Of a DNA stretch of 64,000 nucleotides, positions 53,138 through 61,007 are shown one piece after another; positions within the stretch are counted from its first letter, which is position 1; each line of letters begins with the position of its first letter. The notes below the pieces were generated by a model. That model saw only the letters and a list, made by a program, of their open reading frames with translations, did no database searches and was not told the DNA's origin. The stretch lies in contig JAFXTE010000047.1 of NCBI GenBank assembly GCA_017525245.1, forward strand, positions 62,001 through 126,000. The letters are read 5' to 3'. Both the position numbers and the translations under genes were made by a program. Source of the stretch: Bacteroidales bacterium. Lineage in GTDB: Bacteria; Bacteroidota; Bacteroidia; Bacteroidales; WCHB1-69.

Positions 53138-54232
53138 ATGCTTGCAAAATTTGCTGTCAAAAATTATCGCGGCTTTGCCGAAAAGCTTGAATGGGATCTG
53201 TCGCATCCAAGCAATTATGAGTTCAACCCGTTCGCTGTCAAGGACGGAATCATCAAGAATGGCATTATTTACGGACCCAACGGCTCGGGTAAAACGAACT
53301 TCGGTCTGGCTGTTTTTGACATTGTGAATCATCTTACTCAAAAAGAGAAAGAACGGGATTATAATCTTAATTTCGCCTATGCCGGAAATCAGGGCAGTCC
53401 TGTCGAATTTTATTATGAATTCAGATTTCGCAATAATAGGGTCAACTACATATATAAAAAGAATTATAATGCTGAATTGCTTTCAGAACAATTAGTCATC
53501 AACGATGAAATAATTTTTGTTCGAGATGGTGATGAATTGGTTATAAACAAGTACGATATTGAGCCGTATAGATATAACGAATATGTCAACAATGCTAACA
53601 AGGTTTCTATCGTCAGTGCGCTTCTTTCCACTTATCCGATTAAAGAGGATGATCCATTGCTGATTCTGAAACAATTTGCAGATAAAATGCTGTGGTTCAA
53701 AAATTTAGAGGAAGACAGATATGTAGGACTTCAGAATGGAAGTGCTGATGTGGAAGAATATATTATCAATAATGGATTGATTGCCGACTTTGAAGATTTT
53801 TTGTCGGAGGTTAGTAAACAGCACTTTACTTTTGAAAGGCATAATGCAGGACATGAACGCTTGCTGTGGTGTTTGATTGACAATGTACGGATCCCATTCG
53901 ACATTGTTCGTTCAACAGGAACAAGAGCACTTGAATTCCTGTTCTACTGGATTACAAAAATTGATACTACTTCTTTGATCTTTATTGATGAATTTGATGC
54001 TTTTTATCATTATGAACTGGCTTTCAATCTCTGCAGGAAATTGTTTAGGAGCAACTGTCAACTCTTTTTGACATCGCATAATACTTTTCTGATGACCAAC
54101 GACTTGCTTCGTCCTGACTGCAATTTCATATTGAACAAGAACACTATTAAACCACTGTGTGATTGTACTGAAAAGGAACTGCGTTGGGGCCATAACATTG
54201 AAAAATTGTACAGGGGAGGTGCATTCGACTAA
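53138..54232 (+). CDS. AAA (ABC-like) ATPase of a two-gene module
   Basis: A 364-aa ATPase of the RecF/OLD-like AAA_15 group. It opens KFAVKNYRGFAE and has Walker A YGPNGSGKTN (46-53) and a late Walker B FIDEFDAFYHYE with FLTSHNTFLM (the His-switch region). No transmembrane part. Such ATPases, paired with a TOPRIM-like or nuclease-like partner, occur in anti-phage systems (AbiL, RloA-like, PARIS). The partner starts 2 nt after the stop. GC is low compared with the WYL and HIRAN genes. Direct repeats flank the module. Confidence 0.85.
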   Translation: MLAKFAVKNYRGFAEKLEWDLSHPSNYEFNPFAVKDGIIKNGIIYGPNGSGKTNFGLAVFDIVNHLTQKEKERDYNLNFAYAGNQGSPVEFYYEFRFRNNRVNYIYKKNYNAELLSEQLVINDEIIFVRDGDELVINKYDIEPYRYNEYVNNANKVSIVSALLSTYPIKEDDPLLILKQFADKMLWFKNLEEDRYVGLQNGSADVEEYIINNGLIADFEDFLSEVSKQHFTFERHNAGHERLLWCLIDNVRIPFDIVRSTGTRALEFLFYWITKIDTTSLIFIDEFDAFYHYELAFNLCRKLFRSNCQLFLTSHNTFLMTNDLLRPDCNFILNKNTIKPLCDCTEKELRWGHNIEKLYRGGAFD

Positions 54233-54234
54233 TT

Positions 54235-55029
54235 ATGCTGTTGTTCGTTTTTGAAGGCGCGGATCGGGAACCGGCCATTTTCACCACATTAGAGAAATTG
54301 TTTTTCATCCATCCAAGCGGGAAACAGGATGAAATAGTAACTTACACGTATGGTACATCATTTCATTCTCTATATAAAACCCTTCATGACGAGGAGATTG
54401 GACTATTGGAACATCTGCGGGAAAAGGCTGCTTCAAACAAAAACGAAAAATTGCGGGAAAATTATGACGTTTTCTTGAAATACAGAGAAAAAGATTTCTC
54501 TGAAATATTCCTCTTTTTTGATTATGATTTTCATGTCAGAATGAATCTGGAACAATGGAACAGCCATTTGCATGAAATGTTGACCCTGTTTGACAATGAA
54601 ACGGAAAACGGGAAGTTGTACATAAGTTATCCCATGATGGAATCCATCAGATACACGAAAACAATGCCGGATGCGAATTATCACACTTATTGTGTGAAAC
54701 GCGAAGATTGTCCAAAGATACCCGGGAACCCTAAATCAGGTTTTAAATTTTTAGCGTCTGAATTTTCTGATTATAAGGGTTTGGCGTTTATTCAGTTAGA
54801 CGGGGATAACTATAAAGATATCATGCAGAACTGGCAGTGTCTTAAAGTCCAGAACGTTTCCAAAGCCAACTTCATCTGTACGGGAAGGAACGAAAATCCG
54901 AAGAAAAAAGAAGACGTTGCGCAAGTCATCATTTTTGAGAACCAGCTGGCAAAGTTCGTCAACACTGACGAATGTTGTGTCTCCATTTTGAATGCCTTTC
55001 CGCTTTTTTTGTACGAATATTTCAAATAA
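54235..55029 (+). CDS. TOPRIM/RloB-like partner of the ATPase
   Basis: A 264-aa protein that starts LLFVFEGADREPAIF, an E-containing strand-loop like the first TOPRIM motif. It continues with IFLFFDYDFH (DxD-type motif) and YPMMESIRYTK. This order (E, DxD) suggests a metal-binding TOPRIM-type nuclease fold as in RloB, AriB and similar effectors; homology is inferred from pattern. It is 2 nt downstream of the ATPase stop, so the two are coupled. A two-component phage-defence or toxin role is likely but not shown. Confidence 0.75.
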   Translation: MLLFVFEGADREPAIFTTLEKLFFIHPSGKQDEIVTYTYGTSFHSLYKTLHDEEIGLLEHLREKAASNKNEKLRENYDVFLKYREKDFSEIFLFFDYDFHVRMNLEQWNSHLHEMLTLFDNETENGKLYISYPMMESIRYTKTMPDANYHTYCVKREDCPKIPGNPKSGFKFLASEFSDYKGLAFIQLDGDNYKDIMQNWQCLKVQNVSKANFICTGRNENPKKKEDVAQVIIFENQLAKFVNTDECCVSILNAFPLFLYEYFK

Positions 55030-55038
55030 CAATTCCCA

Positions 55039-55093
55039 TTGGTCCGCTTTTTGGCGCAGTCGAGTGGTAATTTTGCCGCATGAATTTAAAAAC
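55039..55093 (+). promoter_or_regulatory. 55-bp promoter cassette, copy 2
   Basis: It contains TAATTTTGC (55068-55076) and lies immediately upstream of the HIRAN gene. The copy 1/copy 2 offset is 2167 nt. Confidence 0.75.
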
Positions 55094-55099
55094 GGCAAA

Positions 55100-55453
55100 A
55101 TGATGAAAGAGAAAAGCAAATTCTATCTGGGCTGCCACTTGGCGGGCCGCAAGTATCACGAAGCAGACCTTGTTTGGGACCGGCTGCGTGTCGGGATGCC
55201 ATTGCGTTTGGAGCGCGAGGCCGACAACCGCTACGACCCCGAGGCCGTGCAGGTCATCTTCAACAGCGACGGCGAGAACTTCCTCCTCGGCTACATCCCC
55301 CGCGGCGACAACCGCAGTCTCGCCCCCTTCTTCGACATGGGCCACGACGACCTCTTCGACTGCCGCATCAGCCGCATCGCCCCCGAAGAACACCCTGAGG
55401 AGCAAATCCAGCTGACGGTGAGGATACGGAGGAAGGATAGCCAGCACGGTTAA
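55100..55453 (+). CDS. HIRAN-domain protein
   Basis: A 117-aa protein consisting of little more than a HIRAN domain (SKFYLGCHLAGRKYHEAD, LRLEREADNRYDPEAVQV, GYIPRGDNRSLAPFF). HIRAN domains bind the 3' end of single-stranded DNA and are found in fork-remodelling and DNA-modification proteins. Stand-alone versions are common in bacteria, often near mobile or defence genes. Start: ATG 55100 or the next ATG 55103. The gene is GC-rich, unlike the adjacent module. Confidence 0.85.
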   Translation: MMKEKSKFYLGCHLAGRKYHEADLVWDRLRVGMPLRLEREADNRYDPEAVQVIFNSDGENFLLGYIPRGDNRSLAPFFDMGHDDLFDCRISRIAPEEHPEEQIQLTVRIRRKDSQHG

Positions 55454-55549
55454 TAGTCTCGACATCACTCCCGACGACCTGGCGGTCAGCGACAATGTGA
55501 ATGTAGTGTGGTGGCTGAAATAACGACATGGCGGGGAGGCCTCGAATAA

Positions 55550-56659
55550 TCACCCCAATTCGTAATGTGTGCTCCGCCCGCCAGCCGATGTTTTCGCGAG
55601 TATCCCTTTTCCAATCAAATCGTTGATGTCGCGCAGGGCGGTGTCGGGCGAGCATTTGCAGATCTTGGCCCATTTGCTGCTGGTCAACGGACCGTCGAAT
55701 CCGTCAAACAGGCGGTTGATGATTTTGCGCTGCCGTTCGTTAAGGGGAGTCTGTGCGTGGGAGTTCCAGAAGGCCGCTTTCTTCAAAACACTGTCCAAAC
55801 GAAGTTCGGACGTCTCTATAGCGTCACGGACACGCTCCAAAAACCACACTGCCCATTCCGTGATGTCCATGGAACCGCATGAGGCACGCTGCAACATCTG
55901 GTAGTAGGTTTTCCGGTTCTTCAGGATTTCGGCTGACACACTGTAGAACTGCCACCTTGCTTCATTGAAACGCGAAATCAGCATGTCCGTGATGGTACGC
56001 GTGATCCTTCCATTCCCGTCGTCGAAGGGGTGTATGACCACGAACCATAAATGTGCGACGGCAGCTTTCAGTAAATCGTTGTAAGGCTGATCCTCGTTTA
56101 TCCATTTCAAGAAAACATCCATCTCTTGCGCGACCATCTCGGAAGGCGGTGCTTCATAATGGACGCGCTCTTTCCCCATCGCGCCGGACACAATCAGCAT
56201 CGGATCCTCGCCTTGCCGCCAGTCCGCCACGGTGATTTTGTACATCCCGCTGCGACCTGTCGGGAACAAGGCGGCGTGCCAGTCGCACAGACGTTCTTTG
56301 GTGAGCGGTTCTTTACAGTTTTGCACGGCGTCAAGCTCCACTTGCACCACTCCTTCTGTGTAGTGGTCGCTGATGAAGGAGGTCGCCTTCTCAACGCCAA
56401 GATGCCGTGCGATGGAAGAACGCACAGAGTCCATGTTAAGCCGTTCGCCCTCAATTTCCGAAGAGCGGACAACATCTTGTGTTATGGATTCCAGCGTTGT
56501 CGTTTGCTGAATGTCAAAGCCTAGCACGTCAAGCATACCGGCGAGATGCGCTTGTCGCCGTTGGACTGTCAGCATCAGCTCTTCAACTTTTTTTGCATCC
56601 CAGGAGAATGCCGGCCAGTTATCTTGTTGCCATATATAGATTGCTCTTCCTTCTTTCAT
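55550..56659 (-). CDS. Fic-family protein (putative AMP-transferase) with N-terminal DUF4172
   Basis: A 369-aa Fic protein. The Fic core motif HPFDDGNGRITR (HxFxxGNGRxxR, complete) predicts AMPylation or related nucleotide transfer to a target protein. The N-terminal region (YIWQQDNWPAFSWD) is the DUF4172 type. The inhibitory helix is probably SSEIEGE (about residue 70), so it resembles class II, self-inhibited Fic proteins. A winged-helix-like C-terminus ends the chain. Start: ATG 56657-56659, with a promoter 4 nt upstream. An in-frame ATG further upstream precedes that promoter. Confidence 0.92.
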   Translation of the reverse strand: MKEGRAIYIWQQDNWPAFSWDAKKVEELMLTVQRRQAHLAGMLDVLGFDIQQTTTLESITQDVVRSSEIEGERLNMDSVRSSIARHLGVEKATSFISDHYTEGVVQVELDAVQNCKEPLTKERLCDWHAALFPTGRSGMYKITVADWRQGEDPMLIVSGAMGKERVHYEAPPSEMVAQEMDVFLKWINEDQPYNDLLKAAVAHLWFVVIHPFDDGNGRITRTITDMLISRFNEARWQFYSVSAEILKNRKTYYQMLQRASCGSMDITEWAVWFLERVRDAIETSELRLDSVLKKAAFWNSHAQTPLNERQRKIINRLFDGFDGPLTSSKWAKICKCSPDTALRDINDLIGKGILAKTSAGGRSTHYELG

Positions 56660-56662
56660 GCG

Positions 56663-56671
56663 GCAAAAATA
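56663..56671 (-). promoter_or_regulatory. -7 element for fic gene
   Basis: TATTTTTGC on the minus strand, only 4 nt before the ATG, implying a leaderless mRNA. Confidence 0.55.
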
Positions 56672-56770
56672 CAAAATATTCTCCGCAAAAATGCGGCGAA
56701 TAAAACTTATTTTCACCGCACCATGTCTGATTTTTTTTCAGCTACAAGCAGTGGTAAGTTGAAATTTTCT

Positions 56771-56779
56771 TATTTTTGC
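56771..56779 (+). promoter_or_regulatory. Plus-strand -7 element without a clear gene after it
   Basis: TATTTTTGC, perfect consensus, but 427 nt before the next convincing ATG (57207). The interval 56780-57206 holds the palindrome at 56971 and a possible decayed ORF. Confidence 0.45.
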
Positions 56780-56970
56780 ATCGTCAATCGTCCGAAGCTC
56801 GTTGACGGGCTCGCGGGCGGGAGGCGAAACATATAAAAGGCGTTGAGTCAACGTCTTATCTGCGGCTTCTGTGAACTTCGCAAATTCATTTCCAACCGCA
56901 CGGTAAGGCAATGGTCAATGTCCATGGTTTTGTATATTACGGTTTGGCGCGATATTTCGTGTCCTCACCA

Positions 56971-57000
56971 TGTAGAGACGTTGCGCGCAACGTCTCTACA
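56971..57000. repeat. Dispersed palindrome copy
   Basis: A perfect 30-nt palindrome with arms TGTAGAGACG/CGTCTCTACA and a centre TTGCGCGCAA, different from but still self-complementary with the other copies. Confidence 0.9.
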
Positions 57001-57206
57001 AAAGGGATTTCCAAATTCCCTGTTTCAATATACATACGGCGTGGGCTTCGGCATTGCTTATCCTCGGTTGGAAGGCAATGCGAAGGCCTACAGAAGCGGG
57101 ATGAGCGATGAGTTCAGATTCCCGCGCTTTTTTTATGTGGATTCTTGGTTGTGAATAAGATTCTTCAGCATCGGGAGTCTGCTGATGAGAGTTTAAAGAT
57201 TATACA

Positions 57207-57776
57207 ATGAAGAAATTTGTACTTGTTACGGCATTGTCGTTGCTGTTTTTCTATTGTGACGCCCAAAAAACGCATGGCTTTTCGGTCGGATATGCCCCTT
57301 GGGGATTTGAAAGATTGAGATGTTCCGGCGGGATATTTGACGGGGACATAGACGAGGGATTCCATTCGTTTGGGAGACCCGCCCTGAAATTAGATTTTGA
57401 AATACGCAGAGGTGGATTCATCCAACAGATAGGTTTGGTTTATTCCACTGTTTACGCTGATTATATGGACTCTACTCATACTATATACGATAAAGAGAAT
57501 TTAAGATCCGTTGGGGTATTCTATCGTCCCGGTTTCACCATTATGCCGTATAGGAGAGTCCAAATCCCTTTGTTTTTAAGCGTGGGCTTGAACTCACCTT
57601 TCACCGATTATTCATGGAATGGCATCTTATTTGACATTGGCCTCATGGCGCAACTCAAGGTCTATGTCACCAATCAGCTTGCCATCTATGGAGGCTATAC
57701 CATTCAGTGGGGAGCATCAAAGGCTGTCAAAACCTTCAGACATTACCCGGATTTTGGAATATTATTTAATTTTTAA
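57207..57776 (+). CDS. Putative outer-membrane protein
   Basis: A 189-aa product with signal peptide MKKFVLVTALSLLFFYCDAQ. The mature part alternates hydrophobic and polar residues with many Gly/Tyr and ends DFGILFNF, an aromatic end as in small outer-membrane barrels. No family recognised. It is 21 nt upstream of the 431-aa secreted gene, so the two are probably one transcript. Confidence 0.75.
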   Translation: MKKFVLVTALSLLFFYCDAQKTHGFSVGYAPWGFERLRCSGGIFDGDIDEGFHSFGRPALKLDFEIRRGGFIQQIGLVYSTVYADYMDSTHTIYDKENLRSVGVFYRPGFTIMPYRRVQIPLFLSVGLNSPFTDYSWNGILFDIGLMAQLKVYVTNQLAIYGGYTIQWGASKAVKTFRHYPDFGILFNF

Positions 57777-57797
57777 CCTATCATTATAAGAGATATT

Positions 57798-59093
57798 ATG
57801 AAGAAATATATCATTTTAAGTTTGATGATGCTGTTGGCAACAGCGTCTTTCTGTCAGTCAAAAATGCCAGATGAAACAAAGATAAAAGGCAACAACGCTA
57901 AATTCACAGCAATAGTTAAGGATGCTTTGCTCAAGGGTCGGATTGATCAGGGTCGGGGTGCCTATTCGATAAATGTTCCTAAATCGATACGTATTTCCTA
58001 TGATGATTTCCGCAGGAATATGAGGTATAACAACCTGGTCGTCATTAAGAACGGGAATTTGACAACCAAAGCCATGATTAAATTCGGGAATCGCGTTCCT
58101 GCCATTCGTTCCGCAGAGTTCATGCCCGAAAATGAAATCGGGTACTATCTTGCAAGAGTTCAAAGCGACAAGTTGCAAAAAGGGAAGGCTTACATCGTGC
58201 TCGGGGGCAGTTCGAAGGCGGTTGATGTCGAATGGAGCGGTCGAGTGGCCAACGGCATGATTGAAGGTTCGGGAACAGGTGTTGCAATGCTTGAGAATGG
58301 CCAACATTATGTCATCTCGGGCAAATACATAAACGGCATTGCCAACGGGAACTGCACGGTGACTCAAGTCACTGCTAATGTGGAGGACGGAATGCTTGAT
58401 CCGTCCAAAATGATTACGAAGGACAAATCCTATATGGTGTCCGATTTCATCAATGGATATGCTCGGTATTACAAGGACGACAAATGGGGTTTCATTGACG
58501 AATCCGCCAAAGTAGTTGTCCAACCAAAATATAAAAAAATCGTATCTTCTTTTGACAGTGACGGCGAAGCCATTGTGTTAAACGATCAGGATGAGGAGAT
58601 AAAAATTGACAAACATGGGTCTGAACTCGGTTATTCCGACCACCAAAATGAGATTTTTGCCGAGGCGCGCAGAAAGGCCGAGCTTGAAGAACAAGAACGA
58701 CAACGGAAAGCCGCCGAGGAAGCTCGCCAAAGGGCTGAACAGGAGGAAAAAGCCCGCATCGCCGCCGCCAATGCGGAAAAACGGCGCATAGACGAGATCA
58801 GAAACGCAAAAGAGGGCGACCGCATAGTGTATTGTGAGGACTGGGTACATACGGAGACAAACACGTTCCTGTGGTTCACATTGTCCGAACGCAGGGATGC
58901 TTATACGATGAAAGTCATTTGCTTTGTGGAGAAGAATGTTGACAACGGCGAGCGTTTGCAGGTTCGTGTGGGAGCTGTTGAATCGAGCGACAAGCGATAT
59001 TACAACACTCCCATTATAGAAGGAATCAGGTACGAGAAAGGCGACGTGATCTGGATACGTCCGTTGGAGAACTCAGGTTGGTGGATGGAATAG
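57798..59093 (+). CDS. Secreted WG-repeat/coiled-coil protein, paralogue A
   Basis: A 431-aa exported protein with signal peptide ending SFCQ. The N-terminal half is unknown. A WG-repeat-like unit (DKWGFIDESAKVVVQPKYKKI, given in part) precedes an Arg/Glu/Ala-rich coiled coil (about 285-335: EARRKAELEEQERQ, given in part). The C-terminal domain (GDRIVYCEDWVHTETN; SGWWME at the end) is compact and Trp-rich. From the coiled coil to the stop it is nearly identical at DNA level to the next gene. Function unknown; an envelope structural role is a guess. Confidence 0.8.
   Translation: MKKYIILSLMMLLATASFCQSKMPDETKIKGNNAKFTAIVKDALLKGRIDQGRGAYSINVPKSIRISYDDFRRNMRYNNLVVIKNGNLTTKAMIKFGNRVPAIRSAEFMPENEIGYYLARVQSDKLQKGKAYIVLGGSSKAVDVEWSGRVANGMIEGSGTGVAMLENGQHYVISGKYINGIANGNCTVTQVTANVEDGMLDPSKMITKDKSYMVSDFINGYARYYKDDKWGFIDESAKVVVQPKYKKIVSSFDSDGEAIVLNDQDEEIKIDKHGSELGYSDHQNEIFAEARRKAELEEQERQRKAAEEARQRAEQEEKARIAAANAEKRRIDEIRNAKEGDRIVYCEDWVHTETNTFLWFTLSERRDAYTMKVICFVEKNVDNGERLQVRVGAVESSDKRYYNTPIIEGIRYEKGDVIWIRPLENSGWWME
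58660..59093 (+). repeat. Near-identical 434-bp 3' block, copy A
   Basis: Encodes the coiled coil and C-terminal domain. It matches 60221-60654 with about 14 differences counted by eye. Confidence 0.85.
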
Positions 59094-59142
59094 AGGTTTC
59101 ATTAAATCCGGGCTTGCAGCGGCATATCTGCAAAAGACATAT

Positions 59143-60654
59143 ATGAAAAAAATATGTTTTATTTTAGTGTCGTTTTTGATAACCGTAACAGCCGTCGCGC
59201 AATACCAATACAAGGGACAAACAGACAAGAAGGGTTTGCCTCACGGTCAAGGCGTGATGACGTGGCGTGATGGATCCAGCTTTGAAGGAACCTTTTCCAA
59301 GGGAGAACCGTTGAAAGGCACATTCATCAAATGTAATTACGGCAAAAAGATATCCAAGATTGTGGGTTCTTTTACCACAAAGAAACACCCGAAAGGACAA
59401 CTTTTGTCGAGTGATGTCTTAGAACACGGCTATGTGGAACTAATCAAGTTCGGCAAAGACGGATTGATGTTTAAAGGATACAAAAAGAACGGCATTTGTG
59501 AAGGAGAAGGCGAATGCTGTTACTTTAGGGGCGACAACGGAAATTTGAAAATGCAAATAGGGAAAGGCCCCTGGCATGACGATTACTTGAATGGGGAAGG
59601 TTTGGTAGTGACATCCGAAGGCATGCTACGATGTACAATTACCAATGGTAAATATCAAAACAGAAGGTTTAGAGAGTACGATGAGGAAGCAAGATCATTA
59701 TGGCAAAAATATTATCCTCACTTTGTGTTCGGTCAATTGTGCAATTTCGAGTACTCGCTTGATGACCTGAAAAGTACAGGTTTGGCCAGGGTTTTGACTC
59801 CCAAAGAACCGTTAAAATTTGTGGAGATGAGGGACGTGCGGTGGAGCGGAGAGGTGCGTGACGGGAAGATTCAGGGCGAAGGCATCGGTTTCGTCAATGT
59901 GTCGGGGGATTATTTGCTTATCAGTGGAGCATTCAAAGACGGCATACTTCAGGAGTTTGGACATTTTAATTATCTTAAAGAAAAATTCTTTGTGGAAATG
60001 GGCGAAACACACAACGGTTTTACCGATTTCTATGTGGATGGCAAATACGGATTCCTCAATGAATCGGTGAATAAGACTATTCCTGCAATTTACAAGAAAG
60101 TGCTGCAACCTTACAATAGTGAAGGATATGCTGTTGTGGTGAACGATAAAGACGAGGAAGTAAAGATAAATCAGTATGGTGAAAATATTGGTTACACGGA
60201 GCATCAAGAGCAACTCTTTGCGGAGGCACGCAGAAAGGCCGAGCTTGAAGAACAAGAACGACAACGGAAAGCCGCCGAGGAAGCCCGCCAGAGGGCCGAA
60301 CAGGAGGAAAAAGCCCGCATCGCCGCCGCCAATGCGGAAAAACGGCGCATAGACGAGATCAGAAACGCAAAAGAGGGCGACCGCATAGTGTATTGTGAGG
60401 ACTGGGTACATACGGAGACAAACACGTTCCTATGGTTCACATTGTCCGAACGCAGGGATGCTTATACGATGAAAGTCATTTGCTTTGTGGAGAAGAACGT
60501 GGACAACGGCGAGCGTTTGCAGGTTCGTGTGGGAGCTGTTGAATCGAGCGACAAGCGATATTACAACACTCCCATTATAGAAGGAATCAGGTACGAGAAA
60601 GGCGACGTTATCTGGATTCGGCCGTTGGAGAACACTGGATGGTGGATGGAATAA
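59143..60654 (+). CDS. Secreted MORN/coiled-coil protein, paralogue B
   Basis: A 503-aa exported protein: signal peptide MKKICFILVSFLITVTAVAQ, MORN repeats in the N-terminal half (YKGQTDKKGLPHGQGVMTWR; YLNGEGLVVTSEG), a WG-like unit (GKYGFLNESVNKTIPAIYKK), then the same Glu/Arg coiled coil and C-terminal domain as the neighbour, ending TGWWME. It lies 49 nt after paralogue A, so probably one operon. The sharp contrast between divergent 5' and nearly identical 3' parts points to gene conversion. Confidence 0.8.
   Translation: MKKICFILVSFLITVTAVAQYQYKGQTDKKGLPHGQGVMTWRDGSSFEGTFSKGEPLKGTFIKCNYGKKISKIVGSFTTKKHPKGQLLSSDVLEHGYVELIKFGKDGLMFKGYKKNGICEGEGECCYFRGDNGNLKMQIGKGPWHDDYLNGEGLVVTSEGMLRCTITNGKYQNRRFREYDEEARSLWQKYYPHFVFGQLCNFEYSLDDLKSTGLARVLTPKEPLKFVEMRDVRWSGEVRDGKIQGEGIGFVNVSGDYLLISGAFKDGILQEFGHFNYLKEKFFVEMGETHNGFTDFYVDGKYGFLNESVNKTIPAIYKKVLQPYNSEGYAVVVNDKDEEVKINQYGENIGYTEHQEQLFAEARRKAELEEQERQRKAAEEARQRAEQEEKARIAAANAEKRRIDEIRNAKEGDRIVYCEDWVHTETNTFLWFTLSERRDAYTMKVICFVEKNVDNGERLQVRVGAVESSDKRYYNTPIIEGIRYEKGDVIWIRPLENTGWWME
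60221..60654 (+). repeat. Near-identical 434-bp 3' block, copy B
   Basis: Same as 58660-59093 at an offset of 1561 nt. Confidence 0.85.
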
Positions 60655-60729
60655 ACTTTTTCACGCTCTTCTTATCGGCAAAACGCTGTCGGTGTAAGCC
60701 GTTTTGACTCAACCCTCCGCTGCCTCCGC

Positions 60730-60836
60730 GACTAAATTCTACATTCTTAATTCTGCATTCTGCATTCACAAAGGACGTGGCCGGGGCGGTCGCGCCCTTT
60801 GTAATGGTAGAATGAAGAATGTAGAATGATGAATAA
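60730..60836. repeat. Heptanucleotide arrays (ATTCTGC and GAATGTA families)
   Basis: ATTCTAC, ATTCTTA, ATTCTGC, ATTCTGC units (60736-60766) and GAATGAA, GAATGTA, GAATGAT units (60807-60834) flank a GC-rich spacer. They are reverse complements of one another. Confidence 0.8.
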
Positions 60837-60875
60837 AAAAAATCACTGGGCAGCGTTTTGATATTGAAAAAAGTG

Positions 60876-60884
60876 TATTTTTGC
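60876..60884 (+). promoter_or_regulatory. -7 element of candidate small RNA
   Basis: TATTTTTGC, perfect consensus, with predicted transcript start near 60891. No protein start is positioned to use it. Confidence 0.6.
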
Positions 60885-60889
60885 AGTCA

Positions 60890-61007
60890 AACGTTGGTTG
60901 ATGGTCGCAACATGGTAGCGGGGGTGACTCATGACAATGAGCCACTATATTGAGGGTTCAACTCCCTCCGCCAGCGCAAAAGAGGGTGTCTTCACATCCT
61001 CTTTTTT
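60890..61007 (+). ncRNA. Candidate small RNA with tRNA-like T-arm
   Basis: About 118 nt between a perfect promoter and a Rho-independent terminator. CGTTGGT (60892-60898) can pair with GCCAGCG (60970-60976) as a closing stem. An internal hairpin GTG-CTCAT/ATGAG-CAC (60924-60945) follows. GAGGG-TTCAACT-CCCTC (60952-60968) looks exactly like a tRNA T-arm. There is no D-arm or standard anticodon stem, so it is not an ordinary tRNA; a decayed tRNA or a new sRNA are both possible. No reading frame of note. Confidence 0.45.
60978..61007. terminator. Bidirectional Rho-independent terminator
   Basis: AAAAGAGG/CCTCTTTT stem, 12-nt loop, T-run. It ends the candidate small RNA on the plus strand and, read on the other strand, the 169-aa gene whose stop is at 61007. 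Confidence 0.8.

Noticed and set aside
56843..57154. 103-codon plus-strand ORF as a real gene
   Set aside because: It contains a dispersed palindrome in frame, has no signal peptide, domain or ribosome-binding site, and no similarity to neighbours. Mentioned only as a possible remnant.
60890..60977. A standard tRNA gene, because of the T-arm and a CTCATGA stretch resembling a Met anticodon loop
   Set aside because: The CTCATGA stretch has no 5-bp anticodon stem, no D-arm can be drawn, and one base is left over between the T-stem and the closing stem. Kept only as a candidate small RNA or decayed tRNA.
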